From an uncultured Lachnospiraceae bacterium (GTDB taxonomy: Bacteria > Bacillota > Clostridia > Lachnospirales > Lachnospiraceae): DNA of 64,000 nt. Position 1 is the stretch's first letter; each line of letters starts with the position of its first letter. Below are positions 57,889 through 64,000 of this stretch, piece after piece. The notes below the pieces were generated by a model, which made no database searches, was not told the origin of the DNA, and saw only the letters and a program-made list of their open reading frames with translations. The stretch is from the NCBI GenBank assembly GCA_947577185.1, contig CANPUE010000008.1, positions 1-64,000 of the forward strand. Reading direction: 5' to 3'. The position numbers were made by a program, and so were the translations under genes.

Positions 57889-59424
57889 CTAAATTTGCTC
57901 AATCTGCTGAACCATATTTCCGTTTTTTACGGCTCTTATGCTGAAATTCATATGAATCAGCTGAATGCACCCTTCTGTCCCGCATCTTTCATCACAGATG
58001 CTCTCACAGCGTCTGATCATATCTTCTTTTCCAATCACCACACTGCCTTCTTTGTATGGCGTTACGACCAAACCGCTCTCTTCTTTAAATGGTCCTGTTC
58101 CATGAAACGCCTCACAACAGTTACACAAAATGGAAGAAGTCTTATGATTCCCTGCAGTGATCTCTTTGAGCGGCTCTTTAAATCCGATGTTAACAGATGG
58201 ACTCCATGCAGGTATAAACAAAAAGATTGGTGAAAAGACATCCGCCAGCCCGTAAATATATGATTTGTCCGGAATATCTCTGCAGATTGCCGTCATGCAT
58301 TTCCCTACACCGTCTATCCTGACAAATGTCACTTCTTTGCCTGGCGCCGTCAAGTGTTCCACCATATCACCCGACGTGCCTCTGCCCACATTATGATATC
58401 GTGCATATTTATATTGTCTGCCGATTAAAGTTCCTTTGTAACTATAAATACAGGCGACATTGTTATCTCCTTCGTACCAGCCGCTGCCTGCCACTACAAG
58501 AAAAAGCTTTTGCAGCCTCTTTTTCTGTTTTTGATACAGGTACTGCAGGTGCGCCTGAATCGCCTCCTGCATCTCCGGGAAACATACATACTCGGGAAAA
58601 ATAATCATATTAGCCCCCGCATCAATTGCTCTTTCAAGAAGAGAAACCGCTCTTTCTTTTCCCTGTTTTAAATGAGCTTCTTTGTACTTTACACAATAAG
58701 ATGCACCCTCCTTAAAAACCTTCTTTGTCATGTCATTCCGGCCAAAAGGAAGCAGTGCCACCCTCCATACTCTGTCACGCCTCTTCTGCTGTCTGTATTG
58801 ATCCTTTTGCTCTACATACAATGAGATGATCCTGGGCGGACTGACGCCTGCAGGAAGGGATTTCTTTTCTAAAATGACCAGCCTCTCAAACTGATTTCTT
58901 ATGCACAGGTCGCTGATCTTCTTTGAAAATCGAAGTTTTATTGAGGCATCTTTTAAAAGATCACTGTCCCCGTTCAGGTAAATACAGTATTGTTCGTCAT
59001 AACATTTGTTCACGGGTTCAGGATCGGTACATCTTTTTTCCTTCCCCATAACATAACGATCAATGGCATACAATAAAAACAAGGGGATTGCTGCCTCATT
59101 TGCACTGGGTATCCCAAACGCAATCAGGGTATCTTTTTTATGATGTATTTCCGCCTCTATCTGACACAAGCAAGTTTCAAAAGAAATCCCCTGTTCCTCC
59201 TGCCGTGATAAAATCTTTTCTATATGACTGCTAAAGATCTTTAAAGCCTGCAAATTCGGATTTACCTTTTGGGAATGCGGATTCGCCAAAATATATTTAC
59301 TGATAAAGTCTGCTTCATCCTGCATTCCAACTGTATGACACAAAAAAGAGAAACTAAAAGAAAACAGATCATACACCGTATCCAGTTCTTCTAAATGTGC
59401 CTGAAAAGCTGATAAAAAGTCCAT
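57889..59424 (-). CDS. Nitrilase-superfamily (carbon-nitrogen hydrolase) protein with unassigned N-terminal domain
   Basis: Likely E-K-C triad: AGANMIIFPEYVC, IGRQYKYARYHN, KCMTAICRDIPDKSYI. Start placed at MDFLSAF (RBS AGAAGG) rather than the ORF-track start 59451. Confidence 0.8.
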   Translation of the reverse strand: MDFLSAFQAHLEELDTVYDLFSFSFSFLCHTVGMQDEADFISKYILANPHSQKVNPNLQALKIFSSHIEKILSRQEEQGISFETCLCQIEAEIHHKKDTLIAFGIPSANEAAIPLFLLYAIDRYVMGKEKRCTDPEPVNKCYDEQYCIYLNGDSDLLKDASIKLRFSKKISDLCIRNQFERLVILEKKSLPAGVSPPRIISLYVEQKDQYRQQKRRDRVWRVALLPFGRNDMTKKVFKEGASYCVKYKEAHLKQGKERAVSLLERAIDAGANMIIFPEYVCFPEMQEAIQAHLQYLYQKQKKRLQKLFLVVAGSGWYEGDNNVACIYSYKGTLIGRQYKYARYHNVGRGTSGDMVEHLTAPGKEVTFVRIDGVGKCMTAICRDIPDKSYIYGLADVFSPIFLFIPAWSPSVNIGFKEPLKEITAGNHKTSSILCNCCEAFHGTGPFKEESGLVVTPYKEGSVVIGKEDMIRRCESICDERCGTEGCIQLIHMNFSIRAVKNGNMVQQIEQI

Positions 59425-59484
59425 CTCTTGTATCCTTCTTCGGGTAATCATTAAAATGTCTGTGCAAAGACTTTGCCTATATTC

Positions 59485-59493
59485 ATTATAGCA
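59485..59493 (-). promoter_or_regulatory. Extended -10 promoter of the nitrilase-module gene
   Basis: Minus strand TGCTATAAT; a 13-bp inverted repeat GCAAAGACTTTGC (59464-59476) lies just downstream. Confidence 0.55.
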
Positions 59494-59617
59494 GAATCCA
59501 GCTGCGCAGCATGTGATATTTTCGCCTGTTTTCCGACAAAAATTACCTGCTTCCTGAACATTCGTTCCGCTTAATCCATGAGAAATTGTGTGTGGAAAAA
59601 ATCTAAGAAATAAGACT

Positions 59618-59652
59618 GTTTTCGGGTGCGCTAAAACGCGGCACCCGAAAAC
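59618..59652 (-). terminator. Strong hairpin downstream of pyrF
   Basis: GTTTTCGGGTGC...GCACCCGAAAAC 12-bp stem with additional inner pairing; weak T-run. Confidence 0.7.
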
Positions 59653-59677
59653 ATATAAGAATCATTTACTTTACCAT

Positions 59678-60619
59678 TTACCTGCTCCCAAGCGCTCCTG
59701 CAATATCCTCCTTCATTGCAAGTACCGCTGCCCGTGAAGCCTCCGCGAAACGCTCCGCTCCATATTCCGCATACTCTTTTTGCTGGTAGGCTGCAATGAT
59801 GCCTCTGGAAGAATTGACGATCGCACCAAGGCCGTCAGCGTTGAAGAAATGTACCAGATCTGCGCCCTTTCCTCCCTGCGCGCCATAGCCGGGCACGAGG
59901 ATAAAGGCTTTGGGCATAATCCTACGCAGAATCTTTCCCTGTTCCGGGTAAGTCGCACCCACAACGGCTCCTACATTGCTGTAAGAATCTCCCATGCATT
60001 CCTCACCCCATTTTGCCACATGCTCACCGACGATCTCGTACAGGGGCCGGCTGCTCCCGTCTTCCATCTGCAGCATGCGGTCCTGAAATTCACCGCTGCT
60101 TGGGTTGGACGTCTTTACGAGGACAAAAATGCCTTTATGTTCTTCTTTGCACACTTTGATAAAAGGATTGACGCCATCCGAACCGAGATAAGGATTGACT
60201 GTCACAAAATCTTCCTCAAATCCCCGGAATGACTGACTGCCTATCTGCACCTTCCCGAGATGTCCGATCGCATAGGCTTCCGATGTGGAGCCGATATCAC
60301 CGCGCTTAACATCACCGATCACGATCAGTCCCTTTTCTTTACAATATGAAACTGTCCGCTGGAAAACAGCCAGTCCCTCGATGCCGAACTGCTCATACAT
60401 GGCAATCTGCGGCTTTACTGCCGGGATCAAATCATAAATATTGTCGATGATCTCTTTGTTAAACAGCCAGACTGCTTCGGCCGCGCCCTTTAAGTTCTCT
60501 CCATACTGCTCGAACGCTTTTTTCTGCAGATGTTCCGGAATATACTTTAACATCGGATCCAGTCCGACCACGATCGGCGCTCCGGTCTTCTTTATTTTAC
60601 TGATTAATTCATTTATCAT
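59678..60619 (-). CDS. pyrF: Orotidine-5'-phosphate decarboxylase (long, PyrF type 2)
   Basis: MINELISKIKKTGAPIVVGLDPMLKYIPEHL; VIGDVKRGDIGSTSEAYA; FILVPGYGAQGGKG. Confidence 0.96.
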   Translation of the reverse strand: MINELISKIKKTGAPIVVGLDPMLKYIPEHLQKKAFEQYGENLKGAAEAVWLFNKEIIDNIYDLIPAVKPQIAMYEQFGIEGLAVFQRTVSYCKEKGLIVIGDVKRGDIGSTSEAYAIGHLGKVQIGSQSFRGFEEDFVTVNPYLGSDGVNPFIKVCKEEHKGIFVLVKTSNPSSGEFQDRMLQMEDGSSRPLYEIVGEHVAKWGEECMGDSYSNVGAVVGATYPEQGKILRRIMPKAFILVPGYGAQGGKGADLVHFFNADGLGAIVNSSRGIIAAYQQKEYAEYGAERFAEASRAAVLAMKEDIAGALGSR

Positions 60620-60708
60620 TCTGGTTTCCTTCCTCATGTGCTGCTCCGGTATTTGCGGATTCCGCTCTGCCGGTTTCAGCCGCCTTCCCACTTTTCCGTT
60701 CTATCTTA

Positions 60709-61113
60709 TCAGAGCGTCTTACCTTTGAGATCCTGCAGTACAAACTGGTTCTCAATATATTCCTCAAACTGCTCCCGTTTCACCCACTCATATTCGCCGT
60801 AATCTTCCGAAAGCACAATATGTTTTTCCTCCTCTTCCGGAACCGAACAGATATAGGCTATGCCGACACAGTGTGTATCACCGAGAAGGCTGGACCAGGT
60901 GTATTCAATTTTTTCGATTTTTCCATCTATGGACAGCTGTTCCTGGATCGCGCGCAGAACCGCCTCATCCGGCGCCTCTCCATGCTCCACTTCCGTATCT
61001 ACAAACTCCCATACAAAGGGATCCGGAATGCGGTCATCCACCCATCTCTTGAGCAGCAGATAGCTATCCTCTTTTTTAATGATTCCTTTTACGCGTAAGA
61101 AGGTATCTCCCAT
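60709..61113 (-). CDS. NUDIX hydrolase family protein
   Basis: MGDTFLRVKGIIKKEDSYLLLKRW; divergent Nudix box region VEHGEAPDEAVLRAIQEQLSI. Confidence 0.75.
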   Translation of the reverse strand: MGDTFLRVKGIIKKEDSYLLLKRWVDDRIPDPFVWEFVDTEVEHGEAPDEAVLRAIQEQLSIDGKIEKIEYTWSSLLGDTHCVGIAYICSVPEEEEKHIVLSEDYGEYEWVKREQFEEYIENQFVLQDLKGKTL

Positions 61114-61200
61114 AATCAATAACCCTGCCTTTCTGCAAATTAAACTCTGATGTGATCTACTAAATATAGTACCATCGGGCATTTCACTTGTCAAATATCA

Positions 61201-62244
61201 TTATCTTGTTTTCAGGAACTGGTACTCGCGTTTGGCGGCCTCATCATCCGGATAGGATTTGAGATAATCGCTCATCAGTGCTGCGGCGCCCTTATAGTCC
61301 TCCATCTTTTCATAGGCAGCGATCTCGTTGAATTTCAACGCCTGCATGATATCGTTCCCCTCAATGGCCATCGCCGACTGAAATGCCATCAATGCCAGTT
61401 CGTATTCTCCCATCTGCATCCGGCAGAGTCCCAGCTGATTATAAATCTCTGCCTTACTCTGGTCATTAAGCGTATAATCATTATAAATGCTGGCCGCATA
61501 ATTGTAATCGCCCAATGCCTCATAGGTTCTTCCCAGATACAGAGAGGCTTCATAATCCGATGAGATTTTGACCTGTGAAAGATGGTTCTTGGCATTTTCA
61601 TAATCTTCCATATAATAATAAATGCGTCCCAGATCATAATTGGAAATGTTTTTTTCGTTATCCGCTATGACCTTCTGAAAGTATTCTCTGCCGACATCAC
61701 GATAACCGTTGTCCACCAGCGCGATATAAATCTGAATCAGCCGGTCATAATTTTGCTTATCCAGTTCAATCGCCTTATCAAAGTCCGTCCTGGCATTTTC
61801 ATAATCACCGCTGTAAAGCTTCACGCTTCCTCGCAGATAATAGGCCTCCACGTCTTTGGGACGCAGCGCCAGTATGGCATCATAAGCGCGTATCGCTTCC
61901 TGCTCCTGCCCGTTTCGGAAATAGGCAGTGGCAAGATAATAGTTAATATCATAGTCGATGTCCCGAATGGTCCCGTCGCCAAGCCGCAGCGCTTTTTCCA
62001 GATAGGGGATCGCATTCTCATACTGGGAAAGTCCCATGTAGGCCAGACCGATCCCACGGCACAGCATTCTTTCTTCCTCATGATTGGCTAAAGCCTCATC
62101 AAATTCTTTTAAAGCCGCCTCATATTCAAGATTCTGTATCGCCTCCATGCCGGCTTTGGTATGGCTGATCTCCTCTTTTGCGCCGCATCCTGCAAAAAGC
62201 AGGGAAAGGACGACGCCCATTGCAACTAATTTCATCCTTTTCAT
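61201..62244 (-). CDS. TPR-repeat lipoprotein
   Basis: Lipobox LLFAGCG; multiple TPR units (AYYLRGSVKLYSGDYENARTDFDKAIELD). Confidence 0.9.
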   Translation of the reverse strand: MKRMKLVAMGVVLSLLFAGCGAKEEISHTKAGMEAIQNLEYEAALKEFDEALANHEEERMLCRGIGLAYMGLSQYENAIPYLEKALRLGDGTIRDIDYDINYYLATAYFRNGQEQEAIRAYDAILALRPKDVEAYYLRGSVKLYSGDYENARTDFDKAIELDKQNYDRLIQIYIALVDNGYRDVGREYFQKVIADNEKNISNYDLGRIYYYMEDYENAKNHLSQVKISSDYEASLYLGRTYEALGDYNYAASIYNDYTLNDQSKAEIYNQLGLCRMQMGEYELALMAFQSAMAIEGNDIMQALKFNEIAAYEKMEDYKGAAALMSDYLKSYPDDEAAKREYQFLKTR

Positions 62245-62318
62245 CTTTTTACCCTGTATCCGCTTCTTCTTTTGCTGTTTGGAAACAGTCTTTGCCGTTT
62301 GTACGCACCCTGCAACGG

Positions 62319-63065
62319 TCAGACCAGATTTCCAAAAATCAGATCCTTTATAATGCCAAAAAATTCCCTCACCATATTATTTACCTGAAAAAAAATATCC
62401 GAGGGCGCCGCGATCCCGCAGACATGCCGTATCCCATAATGTTTCGCCAGATGGACGCCGCGGAAAACATGAAAATTGTTGGTCACGATACCCACTGTGT
62501 CATTCTCCATATCCAGATAGACCGAACTGAACGCGATATTTTCGGAGGTATCCGTTGACTTATCTTCGAGCAGAATGCGTGCCGGATCGATCCCGCGGCC
62601 GATCAGATATGCGGCCATTCCCTCAGCCTCCGTACACGGTTCATTCGGTCCCTGCCCTCCTGAGACGATGCACATCGTTCCCTCATTCTCTGTCAGATAG
62701 TCATACGCAGTATCGAGACGGAATTTTAAGGCGGCGGAAGGTCCGTTTTCTTTTACCTGCGCACCCAACACAATAATATAATCAAGACCGGCTTCTCCTT
62801 TGGCCCTGCATTGACTGATAATGCACCCCTCCACGATCACGAAGGTAAGGATCCCGAATATAAGGCCGATTACGATAATCCTGCGCATGAAAGAGGGCAG
62901 CCGCAGCCACAGATCAAAATGTAAGAAAAATGCAAGCCCCAGAAAGCAGACCCCGCCGAATCCCCACACGAGGTAGAACCGTGTTCCGGATTTAATGCTG
63001 TATATCAGCAGGCAGTAGGCAAAACAAAGCAGACTGCACACGCCGCAGATGATCTCTTTTTTCAT
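62319..63065 (-). CDS. YdcF/SanA-like DUF218 membrane protein
   Basis: DYIIVLGAQVKENGPSAALKFRLDTAYDYLTENEGTMCIVSGGQGPNEPCTEAEGMAAYLIGRGI. Confidence 0.9.
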   Translation of the reverse strand: MKKEIICGVCSLLCFAYCLLIYSIKSGTRFYLVWGFGGVCFLGLAFFLHFDLWLRLPSFMRRIIVIGLIFGILTFVIVEGCIISQCRAKGEAGLDYIIVLGAQVKENGPSAALKFRLDTAYDYLTENEGTMCIVSGGQGPNEPCTEAEGMAAYLIGRGIDPARILLEDKSTDTSENIAFSSVYLDMENDTVGIVTNNFHVFRGVHLAKHYGIRHVCGIAAPSDIFFQVNNMVREFFGIIKDLIFGNLV

Positions 63066-63098
63066 ACGTCTTCTTCCGTATCCTTTCTACCGCATTTG

Positions 63099-64000
63099 TC
63101 AGAGCACATTGCGCACCCTTCCCGTCTCAAAGAACAGTTCCAGCGCTTCCCGCATTTCTTCATCCGGCTGCGTCATTTCTTCCCCGTTTTCTTCCAGTAA
63201 AGAAGTGGCAATCATGGAATACTGGTTTCTGTCATCTTCCGCGTAGATCATAATCACGCTGTAGAGTTTATCGTCCTCATACTCTTTCATGGAGAAGCAG
63301 AGAGTACGCCCGAGAAAAGTAAAGCCTACATCTTTCATCTCCAGATCCTGAACGCCTTCCATCTCTCCCAGCATCTGTAAGGTTCCTTCCGCATCTTCCA
63401 GCATATACTCGATGAGCCCAAACGCTTCCATCACTTCCATCAGGCAGATTCCCGTATCGGCGTTGTCAAAATCGCCGTCAGGCGCATAGAAAGTTGAACC
63501 GTATCCGCTTGCCGCTTCATCAAATTCCCAGCCGTCAGGCAATTCAAAGGACAGGCCGTCCAGATAAAAAACCCCGTCCACAGACTGGCCGGTATTTTCA
63601 AATTTCGCTCTTTTTATCTCCGCAAAGGAGCTGTCCCACCCAAGAGGGACCCGGTAAAACGAAGACAGTTCCTGTAACAGGCTGTCTGTCTCACTGGTAG
63701 TATTGTCGGCATCTATGGTGACGACCACAAGCGCCAGTATCTCATCATCTATCTTCTGTAAACTATACACGACCACAAACGGTGCATAGGTATCTTCCAA
63801 AGCATCATACTTCATAAAATTCATTTCACAGGAGGCTGCATCTTTACTCAGCTCCTCTATCGCAGTTACTTCCAGATCAAAGTAATTCTCATAGTGATAA
63901 TCGATTTCACCTTCCACATATTTTTCAAGATTGGAACTGACCGTATAGTCCTCCTGCTTATATTGTACATACGGTTCCAGATCCACCTTGACGGAAACCC
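63099..64000 (-). CDS. Uncharacterised protein, 5' end truncated by the window edge
   Basis: The frame stays open upstream of the listed GTG start at 63986, so the N-terminus is probably outside the window. Confidence 0.65.
   Translation of the reverse strand, partial: VSVKVDLEPYVQYKQEDYTVSSNLEKYVEGEIDYHYENYFDLEVTAIEELSKDAASCEMNFMKYDALEDTYAPFVVVYSLQKIDDEILALVVVTIDADNTTSETDSLLQELSSFYRVPLGWDSSFAEIKRAKFENTGQSVDGVFYLDGLSFELPDGWEFDEAASGYGSTFYAPDGDFDNADTGICLMEVMEAFGLIEYMLEDAEGTLQMLGEMEGVQDLEMKDVGFTFLGRTLCFSMKEYEDDKLYSVIMIYAEDDRNQYSMIATSLLEENGEEMTQPDEEMREALELFFETGRVRNVL

Noticed and set aside
1-64000. CRISPR array, IS element, prophage or integrase
   Set aside because: No regularly spaced direct repeats, cas genes, transposase, integrase or phage structural proteins seen in the reading frames.

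Overview
The window is a chromosomal segment that looks like a Lachnospiraceae/Clostridia-type Firmicute; this is inferred from gene content and protein style, with no search run. Almost all genes lie on the minus strand. Core content: tRNA-Val (cut by the window edge), argS, queH, carB-carA, a single-chain purL, a second full-length carB, an OFA-type MFS transporter, a GH13 lipoprotein with a malEFG-like ABC importer, two LacI regulators, a GH53 galactanase, tRNA-Trp, a GHKL/LytTR two-component pair, a heterodimeric ABC exporter, an LCP protein, radA, clpC, purD-N-M-E, an M29-like peptidase, pyrE, pyrF, NUDIX, a TPR lipoprotein and a YdcF-like protein. The best candidate for something undescribed is a three-gene accessory module (56177-59424) between pyrE and pyrF. 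It encodes a nitrilase-superfamily enzyme with an unassigned ~240-aa N-terminal region, a winged-helix-like protein with a near-perfect 22-bp palindrome just upstream of its start, and a 227-aa protein I cannot assign. Also notable: a dispersed modular hairpin repeat at three intergenic loci, which supplies a stop codon to one gene and a start region to another; a 764-aa CRP-like sensor with no recognisable HTH; clpC under a GntR-type regulator instead of ctsR-mcsAB; and several promoter/operator arrangements readable from the sequence.
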